64,000 nucleotides of DNA from Citrobacter koseri ATCC BAA-895 (lineage in GTDB: Bacteria > Pseudomonadota > Gammaproteobacteria > Enterobacterales > Enterobacteriaceae): contig NC_009792.1 of NCBI RefSeq assembly GCF_000018045.1, positions 3,844,001-3,908,000 of the forward strand, given 5' to 3'. Below the pieces are notes generated by a model, which worked only from the letters and a program-made list of their open reading frames with translations, was not told the origin of the DNA and did not search any database. The number at the start of each line of letters is the position of its first letter. Position 1 is the stretch's first letter. Position numbers and translations under genes: made by a program. Shown here piece by piece: positions 26,525-35,515 of the stretch.

Positions 26525-28300
26525 ATGAAAAAAATCAGCTTACCGAAAATTGGCATTCGCCCGGTTATTGATGGACGTCGCATGGGGGTACGCGAGTCGC
26601 TGGAAGAACAGACCATGAATATGGCGAAAGCCACCGCTGCGCTTATCACCGAAAAACTCCGCCATGCCTGCGGCGCGCAGATTGAATGTGTGATTGCGGA
26701 TACCTGCATTGCCGGAATGGCGGAATCCGCCGCCTGTGAAGAGAAATTCAGCAGCCAGAATGTTGGCGTAACCATTACCGTGACGCCGTGCTGGTGCTAC
26801 GGCAGCGAAACCATCGATATGGACCCAATGCGCCCGAAAGCCATCTGGGGCTTCAACGGTACGGAACGTCCCGGCGCCGTTTATCTGGCCGCCGCGTTGG
26901 CCGCGCACAGCCAGAAAGGCATTCCGGCATTCTCTATTTATGGTCATGACGTACAGGATGCCGACGACACCTCGATCCCTGCCGACGTTGAAGAAAAACT
27001 GTTGCGCTTTGCGCGCGCTGGTCTGGCGGTCGCCAGCATGAAAGGCAAAAGCTACCTCTCTGTGGGCGGCGTCTCAATGGGGATTGCCGGTTCCATCGTC
27101 GATCACAACTTCTTTGAGTCCTGGCTGGGGATGAAAGTGCAGGCGGTGGACATGACCGAGCTGCGCCGTCGCATCGACCAGAAAATCTATGACGAAGCCG
27201 AGCTGGAGATGGCGCTGGCGTGGGCGGATAAAAACTTCCGCTATGGCGAGGATCAGAACGCGCAGCAGTACAAACGTAATGAAGAACAAAGCCGCGCGGT
27301 GCTGAAAGAGAGTCTGCTGATGGCGATGTGCATTCGCGACATGATGCAGGGCAACAACAAGCTGGCGGAAAAAGGGCTGGTCGAAGAGTCGCTGGGTTAT
27401 AACGCTATTGCGGCAGGCTTCCAGGGCCAGCGCCACTGGACCGATCAATACCCGAACGGCGACACCGCCGAAGCGCTGCTGAACAGCTCCTTTGACTGGA
27501 ACGGCGTGCGCGAACCGTTTGTCGTCGCTACCGAAAACGACAGCCTCAACGGCGTAGCGATGCTGCTGGGCCACCAGCTCACCGGAACCGCGCAGGTCTT
27601 TGCCGACGTGCGAACCTACTGGTCGCCGGAAGCGGTAGAGCGCGTCACAGGCCAGCCGCTCACCGGCCTTGCGGAGCACGGCATCATTCACCTGATCAAC
27701 TCCGGCTCTGCGGCGCTGGACGGCTCCTGCAAACAGCGCGATAGCGAAGGCAAACCGACCATGAAGCCGCACTGGGAAATCAGCCAACAGGAAGCGGACG
27801 CCTGCCTGGCCGCTACCGAATGGTGCCCGGCGATCCACGAATACTTCCGTGGCGGCGGCTACTCCTCTCGCTTCCTGACCGAAGGCGGCGTGCCGTTCAC
27901 CATGACCCGCGTGAACATCATCAAGGGTCTGGGGCCGGTACTGCAAATCGCTGAAGGCTGGAGCGTGGAACTGCCGAAAGAGATGCACGATCAGCTCGAC
28001 GCCCGCACCAACTCGACCTGGCCGACCACCTGGTTTGCGCCGCGTCTTACCGGTAAAGGCCCGTTCACCGACGTTTACTCGGTGATGGCGAACTGGGGCG
28101 CTAACCACGGCGTACTGACCATCGGCCACGTCGGCGCTGACTTCATCACGCTCGCCGCCATGCTGCGTATTCCGGTCTGCATGCACAACGTGGACGATGC
28201 GAAAATCTACCGTCCTTCCGCCTGGGCTGCGCACGGTATGGATATTGAAGGCCAGGATTATCGCGCCTGCCAGAACTACGGGCCGCTGTACAAACGTTAA
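26525..28300 (+). CDS. fucI: L-fucose isomerase FucI
   Basis: Manganese-dependent ketol isomerase converting L-fucose to L-fuculose (also D-arabinose to D-ribulose). It has 591 residues, the family length, in three domains. Family blocks include GIRPVIDGRRMGVRES at the N-terminus, the metal-site region around ENDSLNG and the C-terminal ANHGVLTIGHVGAD. GTGAGGAACCTGTA precedes the ATG. Confidence 0.97.
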   Translation: MKKISLPKIGIRPVIDGRRMGVRESLEEQTMNMAKATAALITEKLRHACGAQIECVIADTCIAGMAESAACEEKFSSQNVGVTITVTPCWCYGSETIDMDPMRPKAIWGFNGTERPGAVYLAAALAAHSQKGIPAFSIYGHDVQDADDTSIPADVEEKLLRFARAGLAVASMKGKSYLSVGGVSMGIAGSIVDHNFFESWLGMKVQAVDMTELRRRIDQKIYDEAELEMALAWADKNFRYGEDQNAQQYKRNEEQSRAVLKESLLMAMCIRDMMQGNNKLAEKGLVEESLGYNAIAAGFQGQRHWTDQYPNGDTAEALLNSSFDWNGVREPFVVATENDSLNGVAMLLGHQLTGTAQVFADVRTYWSPEAVERVTGQPLTGLAEHGIIHLINSGSAALDGSCKQRDSEGKPTMKPHWEISQQEADACLAATEWCPAIHEYFRGGGYSSRFLTEGGVPFTMTRVNIIKGLGPVLQIAEGWSVELPKEMHDQLDARTNSTWPTTWFAPRLTGKGPFTDVYSVMANWGANHGVLTIGHVGADFITLAAMLRIPVCMHNVDDAKIYRPSAWAAHGMDIEGQDYRACQNYGPLYKR

Positions 28301-28314
28301 TGCGTCACTTCTTT

Positions 28315-28387
28315 GCCCGGTGGCGTAAGCTTACCGGGCCTACAATTTCGCATTTTGTAGGCCGGATCAGCGAAGCGCCATCCGGCA
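28315..28387. repeat. BIME between fucI and fucK
   Basis: Opposed REP units TGCCCGGTGGCG...TTACCGGGCCTAC and GTAGGCCGGATCAGCGAAGCGCCATCCGGC, inside the fucPIKUR operon and ending 16 bp before fucK. It is the only BIME inside an operon here and may adjust relative mRNA stability of fucPI versus fucKUR. Confidence 0.9.
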
Positions 28388-28403
28388 ACGTTTCGGAGCT
28401 ACT

Positions 28404-29822
28404 ATGAAACAAGACGTCATTCTGGTTCTCGACTGCGGCGCCACCAACGTACGGGCAATGGCCGTTGACCGTCAGGGAAACATTGTCGCCCGCGCATCAA
28501 CAGCGAATGCCAGCGACATCGCCACGGAAAATAGCGCCTGGCATCAGTGGTCGCTGGCGGCCATTCTGCAACGCTTCGCGGACTGCTGTCAGCAACTGAA
28601 GACGGAACTGGCGGCCTGCCGGGTTCGCGGCATCACCGTCACGACGTTCGGCGTAGACGGTGCGCTGGTCGATGAACACGGTCAGTTGCTCTATCCGGTG
28701 ATCAGCTGGAAATGCCCCCGCACCCTTGCCGTCATGGAAAACATCGGCCGCTTTATGCCGCCGCAGCAGTTGCAGGCGATCTCCGGCGTCGGCGCATTCG
28801 CCTTTAATACGCTGCATAAACTGGTGTGGCTGAAAGAGAACCACCCGCAGTTGCTCGAACAGGCGCACGCCTGGCTGTTTATTTCATCACTGATCAACCA
28901 CCGTTTAACCGGTGAATTCACCACCGATATCACCATGGCGGGCACCAGCCAGATGCTGGATATCCACCAGCGGGATTTCAGCCCGGAGATTTTACAGGCC
29001 ACGGGTTTACCCCGCCGTCTGTTTCCACGGTTAGTTGAAGCAGGCGAACGGATTGGCACGCTGCAAAACGACGCCGCAAACCTGCTTGGGCTTGAGGCGG
29101 GTATTCCGGTGATCTCCGCCGGGCATGACACGCAGTTTGCCCTCTTTGGCGCCGGCGCAGAACAGGATGAACCGGTACTCTCGTCCGGTACGTGGGAAAT
29201 CCTGATGGTACGCAGCGCGCAGGTGAACACGCCGCTGCTCAGCCATTACGCCGGTTCCACCTGTGAACTGGACAGCCAGGCCGGACTTTATAACCCAGGC
29301 ATGCAGTGGCTGGCTTCCGGCGTGCTCGAATGGGTGCGCAAACTGCTCTGGACGCCAGAAACGCCGTGGCAGACGCTGATTGACGAGGCGCACGCCATTC
29401 CGCCGGGAGCTGAAGGCGTGAAGATGCAGTGCGATCTCCTCACCTGTCAAAACGCGGGCTGGCAGGGGGTGACGCTGAACACAACGCGTGGTCATTTTTA
29501 CCGCGCCGCGCTGGAAGGGCTAACGGCGCAACTGCAACGTAATCTGCAAACGCTGGAAAAGATTGGTCACTTCCAGGCAACTGAGCTTCTGCTGGTTGGC
29601 GGCGGAAGCCGCAACGCACTGTGGAATCAAATCAAAGCCAATCTGCTTGATATACCGATTAAGGTGCTGGATGACGCGGAAACCACCGTCGCCGGGGCCG
29701 CCATGTTCGGCTGGTATGGCGTAGGCGAATTTGCCAGCCCGGAACAGGCCCGAGCCCAGGTGCGCTATCAGTACCGCTATTTCTGGCCGCAAACTGAACC
29801 CGAATTTATTGAGGGAGTGTGA
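28404..29822 (+). CDS. fucK: L-fuculokinase FucK
   Basis: FGGY-family sugar kinase phosphorylating L-fuculose at O1. It has 472 residues. The N-terminal ATPase loop is LVLDCGATNVRA, the substrate aspartate lies in TTFGVDGAL / SAGHDTQFAL, and the C-terminal nucleotide motif is LLVGGGSRNALW. The start at MKQDV follows CGGAGCT. It is followed after one base by fucU. Confidence 0.97.
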   Translation: MKQDVILVLDCGATNVRAMAVDRQGNIVARASTANASDIATENSAWHQWSLAAILQRFADCCQQLKTELAACRVRGITVTTFGVDGALVDEHGQLLYPVISWKCPRTLAVMENIGRFMPPQQLQAISGVGAFAFNTLHKLVWLKENHPQLLEQAHAWLFISSLINHRLTGEFTTDITMAGTSQMLDIHQRDFSPEILQATGLPRRLFPRLVEAGERIGTLQNDAANLLGLEAGIPVISAGHDTQFALFGAGAEQDEPVLSSGTWEILMVRSAQVNTPLLSHYAGSTCELDSQAGLYNPGMQWLASGVLEWVRKLLWTPETPWQTLIDEAHAIPPGAEGVKMQCDLLTCQNAGWQGVTLNTTRGHFYRAALEGLTAQLQRNLQTLEKIGHFQATELLLVGGGSRNALWNQIKANLLDIPIKVLDDAETTVAGAAMFGWYGVGEFASPEQARAQVRYQYRYFWPQTEPEFIEGV

Positions 29823-29823
29823 G

Positions 29824-30246
29824 ATGCTAAAAACTATTTCGCCATTAATATCCCCTGAGTTACTGAAAGTGCTGGCTGAAATGGGGCACGGGGATGAGAT
29901 TATTTTTTCCGATGCCCACTTTCCCGCGCACAGCATGGGACCGCAGGTTATTCGCGCAGATGGTCTGAAAGTCAGCGATCTGCTCCGGGCGATTATCCCG
30001 CTGTTTGAACTGGACAGCTACGCGCCGCCGCTGGTGATGATGGCCGCCGTGGAGGGCGATTCGCTCGACCCGACGGTTGAAGCGCGTTATCGCGATGCGC
30101 TCTCATTACAGACGCCGTGCCCGGAGATTGTCCGCATCGACCGCTATGCGTTTTATGAGCGGGCGCAAAAAGCCTTTGCGATCGTTATCACAGGAGAGTG
30201 CGCGAAGTACGGGAATATTCTTTTAAAAAAAGGGGTAACGCCGTAA
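29824..30246 (+). CDS. fucU: L-fucose mutarotase FucU
   Basis: RbsD/FucU-family enzyme interconverting alpha- and beta-L-fucose. It has 140 residues. Conserved blocks are MGHGDEIIFSDAHFPA, containing the catalytic His and Asp, and the C-terminal ITGECAKYGNILLKKGV. Its ATG comes one base after the fucK TGA and is preceded by GAGGGAGTG, so an upstream extension in the same frame is not used. Confidence 0.96.
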   Translation: MLKTISPLISPELLKVLAEMGHGDEIIFSDAHFPAHSMGPQVIRADGLKVSDLLRAIIPLFELDSYAPPLVMMAAVEGDSLDPTVEARYRDALSLQTPCPEIVRIDRYAFYERAQKAFAIVITGECAKYGNILLKKGVTP

Positions 30247-30259
30247 TCTCTTGCCGGTG

Positions 30260-30278
30260 CGCCCGCATGATGCGGGCG
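30260..30278 (+). terminator. fucU-fucR intercistronic hairpin
   Basis: Perfect 8-bp stem CGCCCGCA / TGCGGGCG with a three-base loop and only a short TT tail. It is more likely a partial terminator or mRNA-processing stem than a full stop. Confidence 0.5.
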
Positions 30279-30304
30279 TTCATCGAATGATGGGGTGAGA
30301 AAAG

Positions 30305-31027
30305 ATGAAAGCGGCACGCCAACAAGCGATAGTAGACCTGCTGATCAACCATAAAAGTCTGACCACCGAGGCGCTGTCAGTACAGCTTAACGTCAGCAAA
30401 GAGACTATTCGCCGCGATCTCAGCGAGCTACAGGCGCAGGGAAAAGTGCTGCGCAATCACGGGCGCGCCAAGTATATTCACCGGGAAAACCAGGACAGCG
30501 GCGACCCGTTCCACATCCGGCTGAAAAGCCACTATGCGCATAAGGCGGATATCGCCAGGGAGGCGCTGGCATGGATAGAACCGGGCATGGTGATCGCTCT
30601 GGACGCCAGCTCAACCTGCTGGTATCTGGCCCGCCAGTTGCCGGACATTGATATTCACGTCTTTACCAACAGTCACCCGATTTGCCAGGAGCTGGGCAAA
30701 CGCGAGCATATTCAGCTCATCAGTTCCGGCGGCCAGCTTGAGCGTAAATATGGCTGCTACGTCAATCCGTCGCTTATTTCTCAGCTTAAGCCGCTCGACA
30801 TTGACCTGTTTATTTTTTCCTGCGAAGGGATTGACCGCGGCGGCGCGCTCTGGGACTCAAATACGATCAACGCGGATTTCAAATCCACGCTGCTTAAGCG
30901 CGCATCGCAGTCTTTATTGTTGATCGACAAGAGTAAGCTCAACCGCTCGGGAGAGGCCTGCATCGGGCATCTGGATGATGTGACGCACATCATTTCCGAT
31001 GAGCGCCAGGGGGTGATTCATGCCTGA
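30305..31027 (+). CDS. fucR: L-fucose operon regulator FucR
   Basis: DeoR-family transcription factor that activates the fuc operons with fuculose 1-phosphate as effector. It has 240 residues. The N-terminal winged HTH covers about residues 3-58, with recognition segment VSKETIRRDLSEL. The C-terminal sugar-phosphate (ISOCOT) domain includes ALDASSTCWYLA and DKSKLNRSG. Last gene of fucPIKUR, 58 bp after fucU and followed by a BIME. Confidence 0.96.
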   Translation: MKAARQQAIVDLLINHKSLTTEALSVQLNVSKETIRRDLSELQAQGKVLRNHGRAKYIHRENQDSGDPFHIRLKSHYAHKADIAREALAWIEPGMVIALDASSTCWYLARQLPDIDIHVFTNSHPICQELGKREHIQLISSGGQLERKYGCYVNPSLISQLKPLDIDLFIFSCEGIDRGGALWDSNTINADFKSTLLKRASQSLLLIDKSKLNRSGEACIGHLDDVTHIISDERQGVIHA

Positions 31028-31100
31028 TAGCGTTGCCGCTTATCAGGCCAACAAATACCCGGCGCAGGCCGGATAAGGCATTTACGCCGCTATCCGGCAA
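31022..31100. repeat. BIME between fucR and rlmM
   Basis: Opposed REP units GCCTGATAGCG...TTATCAGGCC and GCAGGCCGGATAAGGCATTTACGCC...ATCCGGC between convergent genes; it overlaps the last codon region of fucR. Confidence 0.88.
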
Positions 31101-31109
31101 TCCATCGTA

Positions 31110-32210
31110 TTACCGCTCGTCGCGACGCCCGCCCACGGCGGCCCACAGCCGACGGACATGCACGGTCACTTCTTCACGATCGTGATACAGCTGTCGCGCC
31201 TGAATTTGCGCGTTAATGCCGTGTTCATCAAGCTGCGCCTGAATATACGCCAGGTTCTGCGACACCTCTTCATAGCGTTTTTTCATCGGCAGCTTGAGAT
31301 TGAAGATCGTCTCGCGACACCAGCCGTTTACTAACCACTGCGCCATCAGCGCGGCAACCTTAGCAGGCTTTTCCACCATGTCGCACACCATCCACGAGAT
31401 GTTATTGCGATTCGGACGGTATCTGAATCCATCTTCGCGCAGCCAGGTCACCTGCCCGGTATCCATCAGGCTCTGCGCCATTGGGCCGTTATCGACAGAG
31501 TAAACCCACATGTTGCGCTTCACTAACTGGTAGGTCCAACCGCCAGGGCAGGCGCCTAAATCCACGGCATACATCCCGTTCGCCAGACGTTCATCCCACT
31601 CATCGGCCGGAATAAAAACATGCAGCGCTTCTTCCAGCTTCAGCGTCGAACGGCTTGGCGCATCGGCCGGGAATTTCAGCCGCGGAATCCCCATATAGAA
31701 CGGCGAGTTGTTGTCAGGATACGAATACCCGGTATAACAGCAGCCCGGCGCGATGAAGAAAACATGTACCACCGGACGCTTTGGCGTTTCATAGTTTGTC
31801 AGTATCCCCGCGTCGCGCAGCGCGGCACGCAGCGGCACCGTAAATTTACGGCAAAACTTCATCAACTCTTTGCTTTCATTGGTGTCTGCGACTTCAACAC
31901 GCAGCTCGCCGCCTTTTTCCACAACGCCCTGTAGCATCCCGACAATCGGCGTAATGCGATCGTCCGGCGGCAGGTCGCGCAGCAGCTCGCCGACGACGAA
32001 CATCTGACGCGCAAAAATGAGCGAGGAAAAAGGCAACTCTTTTACTATTTTTTCAGCATCGTCCGGCTGATAGCACTCAAAGACGACGTATCCGGCATTG
32101 TCTTTAACACGAGCGAAGCCAAAGATTTCCCGACGCGCCGCCTTATCCGTTATTTCAGCAGCGCACTCCTTTTCAAAACCAGGGCGACACAACAATACAA
32201 CCTTATTCAT
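31110..32210 (-). CDS. rlmM: 23S rRNA (cytidine-2498-2'-O)-methyltransferase RlmM
   Basis: Methylates the 2'-OH of C2498 in 23S rRNA. It has 366 residues: an N-terminal THUMP-type RNA-binding part and a Rossmann methyltransferase with DLGACPGGWT (SAM site), the VDNGPM and SWMVCDM strands, and catalytic lysine in FNLKLPMKKR. The ATG at 32210 (MNKVVLLCRPG) is conserved; a TTG two codons earlier is also open. It overlaps the end of ygdD by 8 bp. Confidence 0.96.
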   Translation of the reverse strand: MNKVVLLCRPGFEKECAAEITDKAARREIFGFARVKDNAGYVVFECYQPDDAEKIVKELPFSSLIFARQMFVVGELLRDLPPDDRITPIVGMLQGVVEKGGELRVEVADTNESKELMKFCRKFTVPLRAALRDAGILTNYETPKRPVVHVFFIAPGCCYTGYSYPDNNSPFYMGIPRLKFPADAPSRSTLKLEEALHVFIPADEWDERLANGMYAVDLGACPGGWTYQLVKRNMWVYSVDNGPMAQSLMDTGQVTWLREDGFRYRPNRNNISWMVCDMVEKPAKVAALMAQWLVNGWCRETIFNLKLPMKKRYEEVSQNLAYIQAQLDEHGINAQIQARQLYHDREEVTVHVRRLWAAVGGRRDER

Positions 32211-32598
32211 GACCAACGCCCTTACGTTTCAAACGGATGGCGCCAATTAACATCAGCACCCAGCCTGCCAGGAAACTCACGCCGCCGACAGGAGTAACAA
32301 ACGCCCACAGGCGTAAATGAGACAGCGCCAGGCAATACAGGCTGCCGCTAAACAGCACCGTACCTAACGCCAGAAAAACGCTGCTCCAGTAAAACCAGAT
32401 GCTAATGCGTCGCTGCATCGCAACCGCCAGGCCAAAAATGGCCAGCGTATGAAACGCCTGATATTGCAGGCCGGTCTGGACCCAGCCCATTTCAACCACA
32501 CCAAGAGTTTTGCTCAGGACATGCGCCCCAAAGGCACCCAGAGCAACATAGATAAAGCCGCTTATCGCGGCAAAAATCAGCATAAAACGGCTGGTCAT
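32203..32598 (-). CDS. ygdD: DUF423 inner-membrane protein YgdD
   Basis: 131-residue protein with four predicted helices (roughly 5-25, 45-60, 68-90, 98-120) and the DUF423 patterns GALGAFGAH and YQAFHTLA. Function unknown. It overlaps rlmM by 8 bp and follows gcvA by 18 bp, so all three may share a transcript. Confidence 0.93.
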   Translation of the reverse strand: MTSRFMLIFAAISGFIYVALGAFGAHVLSKTLGVVEMGWVQTGLQYQAFHTLAIFGLAVAMQRRISIWFYWSSVFLALGTVLFSGSLYCLALSHLRLWAFVTPVGGVSFLAGWVLMLIGAIRLKRKGVGHE

Positions 32599-32616
32599 GG
32601 TAGTACCCTAAATAAA

Positions 32617-33534
32617 TTATTGTTCGTAACGAAAGCGGAATTTTTCTTGTTCAGCGGCCGCTTTGGTCAGAATCCACTGACGAAAGGCGGCTATTTTACC
32701 CAGTTCTGCCTGACTGTCATGACAAACCAGATAAAAAGCATTTTTACTGACCAGAACGTCGTTAAAGGGACAGACAAGACGCCCGGCTTCAATTTCTGAT
32801 TGCGCCATGACGTTGTTCGCCAGCGCAACCCCCTGTCCGTGGATGGCAGCCTGTAGCACCATTGCGCTATGGCTGAAAATAGGTCCCTGCTGCACATTAA
32901 TATGATTCAGCCCCAACTGACGCGTATAGGTCTGCCAGTCTCTTCGCGAAGCATCATGCAGTAATGTATGTTTTGCCAGATCTTCCGGCGTCTTTAACGG
33001 CTTATCGCCCGTCAGTAATAACGGTGAACACACCGGCAGTAAATATTCTGCGTACAATTTTTCGACGCGCAAGCCCGGCCAGTTGCCACGCCCATAAAAA
33101 ATAGCGACGTCGACATCATCAGCCAGCTTATCTTCCTGACGGTCCACGGCCTGAATTCTGACATCGATTCCCGGATAAGTTGAGTTAAAGCTTGAGAGTC
33201 GAGGAACCAGCCACTGGATCGCAAAACTGGGCAATAAACTGACCGTAAGCGCGCCTTTTGCACTCCGCGCCTGAAGTTTACGCGTCGCTTCGGTTAATTG
33301 CGAAAAAATCTCTTTGATGTCGAGGAAATAGCTCTGCCCCTCTTCCGTTAGCAAAAGCGAACGATTGCGACGACGGAACAGTTTTAGCCCCAAAAAATCC
33401 TCAAGTGACTTGATTTGGTGACTTACTGCGGCCTGTGTCACAAAAAGCTCTTCTGCTGCGCGAGTGAAGCTTAAATGCCGCGCTGCGGCATCAAAAACAC
33501 GTAATGCATTTAAGGGTGGTAATCGTTTTGACAT
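32617..33534 (-). CDS. gcvA: glycine cleavage system regulator GcvA
   Basis: LysR-family regulator that activates gcvTHP with glycine, represses it with GcvR when purines are present, and activates gcvB. It has 305 residues. The N-terminal HTH (about 8-65) reads LNALRVFDAAARHLSF ... VTQAAVSHQIKSLE, and the C-terminal substrate-binding domain follows. It is divergent from gcvB across 128 bp, where its binding sites should lie. Confidence 0.96.
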   Translation of the reverse strand: MSKRLPPLNALRVFDAAARHLSFTRAAEELFVTQAAVSHQIKSLEDFLGLKLFRRRNRSLLLTEEGQSYFLDIKEIFSQLTEATRKLQARSAKGALTVSLLPSFAIQWLVPRLSSFNSTYPGIDVRIQAVDRQEDKLADDVDVAIFYGRGNWPGLRVEKLYAEYLLPVCSPLLLTGDKPLKTPEDLAKHTLLHDASRRDWQTYTRQLGLNHINVQQGPIFSHSAMVLQAAIHGQGVALANNVMAQSEIEAGRLVCPFNDVLVSKNAFYLVCHDSQAELGKIAAFRQWILTKAAAEQEKFRFRYEQ

Positions 33535-33627
33535 GGCTTTTAGACTTTGATGTTAAATAAATTTAACAATTAGGTAACCTTGTGTAACCTATTAGTTTTT
33601 TTAATCTGAGCCATTATAATTTGTCCG

Positions 33628-33656
33628 TTGAGGTTCTACCAGCAAATACCTATAGT
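33628..33656 (+). promoter_or_regulatory. gcvB promoter
   Basis: TTGAGG (33628-33633) and TATAGT (33651-33656) with a 17-base spacer, 6 bases before the expected RNA 5' end at 33663. It sits in the gcvA-gcvB divergent region. Confidence 0.8.
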
Positions 33657-33662
33657 GGCGAC

Positions 33663-33867
33663 ACTTCCTGAGCCGGAACGAAAAGTTTTATCGGAATGCG
33701 TGTTCTGATGGGCTTTTGGCTTACGGTTGTGATGTTGTGTTGTTGTGTTTGCAATTGGTCTGCGATTCAGACCATGGTAGCGAAGCTACCCTTTTTCACT
33801 TCCTGTACATTTACCCTGTCTGTCCATAGTGATTAATGTAGCACCGCCAATTGCGGTGCTTTTTTTT
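33663..33867 (+). ncRNA. gcvB: GcvB small RNA
   Basis: Hfq-dependent RNA repressing many amino-acid and peptide transporter mRNAs. The 5' end ACTTCCTGAGCCGGAACG matches GcvB. The G/U-rich R1 seed region occupies about 33726-33751 (TTGTGATGTTGTGTTGTTGTG). The terminal hairpin GCACCGCCAATTGCGGTGC at 33841-33859 is followed by eight T. About 205 nt, within the known 200-206 nt. It differs from the E. coli RNA just after TGTTCTG (ATGGGC here), outside the seed. Confidence 0.95.
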
Positions 33868-33883
33868 GTCCATGACCGACCGG

Positions 33884-34117
33884 TTACTGATCCAGTTCGA
33901 CCATCTCTTTAACGTCAGTACGATTGATCTGCTGTTTGTTGCCGTTAGCGTCTTTATAAGAAATCATGCCGGTTTCATCATCGGTTTTTGGCTTACCGTC
34001 TGACACGATAGTACGGCCATCATTTGTGTGCATCACATAATTCGGACCGGAACAGGCGCTCAGGGCAAAAGTCAGCATACATGCAGAGATCATTGCGGCA
34101 GTCTTTTTCATTTTCAT
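33884..34117 (-). CDS. ygdI: lipoprotein YgdI (DUF903, YgdI/YgdR family)
   Basis: Small predicted lipoprotein, 77 residues from the ATG at 34117, with a signal peptide ending in lipobox LSAC and a compact beta-rich domain NYVMHTNDGRTIVSDGKP. Function unknown. AAGGAG lies 6 bases before this ATG; the annotated E. coli homologue starts two codons later at 34111, which is 12 bases from the site. Its paralogue ygdR is at 62.8 kb. The leader contains a long inverted repeat. Confidence 0.92.
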   Translation of the reverse strand: MKMKKTAAMISACMLTFALSACSGPNYVMHTNDGRTIVSDGKPKTDDETGMISYKDANGNKQQINRTDVKEMVELDQ

Positions 34118-34137
34118 CTTCTTCTCCTTAAAGCTGT

Positions 34138-34200
34138 TTATGCTAAATAAAACGGGTTCCGTAACAGGCAAAAACATTCGCCTAACACTATTTAGCATAA
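34138..34200. repeat. 12-bp inverted repeat in ygdI leader
   Basis: TTATGCTAAATA (34138-34149) and TATTTAGCATAA (34189-34200) are perfect reverse complements separated by 39 bases, with an inner AGGC...GCCT pair. It lies 20-83 bases upstream of ygdI and before csdA on the other strand. It could be an operator pair or a leader hairpin. Confidence 0.7.
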
Positions 34201-34309
34201 CCTGCTTCCCTGACTTCACCAGGATAACCAGACAATTCCGATGGTTAGGACAAACCTTGTATCACAGCCCTTTTTGCGCCACGATCGGTATACTGAATTG
34301 AGGAATACC

Positions 34310-35515
34310 ATGAACGCTTTCAATCCTGCGCAGTTTCGCGCGCAATTTCCTGCCCTTACCGATGCGGGCGTTTATCTCGACAGCGCCGCGACGGCGCTTA
34401 AGCCTCAGGCCGTGATCGACGCTACGCATCAGTTCTACAACCTGAGCGCCGGAAACGTCCATCGCAGCCAGTTCGCCGAGGCACAGCGGCTAACCGCACG
34501 CTATGAAGCGGCGCGCGGCAAAGTGGCGCAGTGGCTGAACGCACCTGATGATGCTTCGATTGTCTGGACACGCGGCACCACGGAAGCCATCAATATGGTG
34601 GCGCAATGCTATGCCCGCCCGCGCCTGCAACCCGGCGATGAGATAATCGTCAGTGAAGCGGAGCATCACGCGAATCTCGTTCCCTGGCTGATGGTCGCTC
34701 AGCAGACGGGCGCAAAAATCGTCAAACTGCCCCTGAATGCCCTTTTCCTCCCCGACGTGGAGCGTCTGCCTGAACTCATCACGCCACGCAGCCGGATTCT
34801 GGCCCTAGGACAGATGTCGAACGTCACGGGCGGCTGCCCGGACCTGGCGCGCGCTATCACGCTGGCGCACGCGGCAGGGATGGTGGTGATGGTTGACGGC
34901 GCGCAAGGCGCGGTGCATTTCCCCGCCGATGTACAGCAGCTGGATATTGATTTTTATGCTTTCTCCGCCCACAAGCTGTACGGCCCGACGGGCATCGGCG
35001 CGCTGTACGGTAAACCGGCCTTACTGGAAGAGATGTCCCCGTGGCTCGGCGGCGGTAAGATGATCGCTGAAGTCAATTTTGAAGGATTCACAACCCAGGC
35101 CGTTCCCTGGCGTCTGGAAGCCGGCACGCCAAACGTGGCTGGGGTTATTGGCCTTAGCGCCGCGCTGGAGTGGCTGGCGGAAGTGGATATGGCGCAGGCC
35201 GAAAGCTGGAGTCGCGGTCTGGCGACGCTGGCGGAAGACGCGCTGGCGAAGCGTCCGGGTTTCCGCTCTTTCCGTTGCCAGGACTCCAGCCTGCTGGCCT
35301 TCGATTTTACCGGCGTTCATCACAGCGATATGGTGACGTTACTGGCCGAATACGGCATCGCCCTGCGCGCCGGGCAGCACTGCGCGCAGCCGCTGCTGGC
35401 GGCGCTTGGCGTAACGGGCACCCTGCGCGCCTCTTTTGCGCCGTATAATACAAAGCATGATGTGGATGCGTTGGTCAGCGCCGTTGACCGCGCGCTGGAA
35501 ATACTGGTGGATTAA
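34310..35515 (+). CDS. csdA: cysteine desulfurase CsdA
   Basis: PLP enzyme taking sulfur from cysteine and passing it to CsdE. It has 401 residues and is SufS-like. The PLP lysine is in SAHKLYGP, and the persulfide cysteine is C358 in GQHCAQP. The ATG at 34310 follows AGGAATACC; an upstream open extension of 23 codons is not conserved. Its stop TAA shares a base with the csdE ATG. Confidence 0.96.
   Translation: MNAFNPAQFRAQFPALTDAGVYLDSAATALKPQAVIDATHQFYNLSAGNVHRSQFAEAQRLTARYEAARGKVAQWLNAPDDASIVWTRGTTEAINMVAQCYARPRLQPGDEIIVSEAEHHANLVPWLMVAQQTGAKIVKLPLNALFLPDVERLPELITPRSRILALGQMSNVTGGCPDLARAITLAHAAGMVVMVDGAQGAVHFPADVQQLDIDFYAFSAHKLYGPTGIGALYGKPALLEEMSPWLGGGKMIAEVNFEGFTTQAVPWRLEAGTPNVAGVIGLSAALEWLAEVDMAQAESWSRGLATLAEDALAKRPGFRSFRCQDSSLLAFDFTGVHHSDMVTLLAEYGIALRAGQHCAQPLLAALGVTGTLRASFAPYNTKHDVDALVSAVDRALEILVD

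Noticed and set aside
27074..28234. 386-codon open frame antisense to fucI
   Set aside because: Shadow of fucI codon usage, with no start context and no known similarity.
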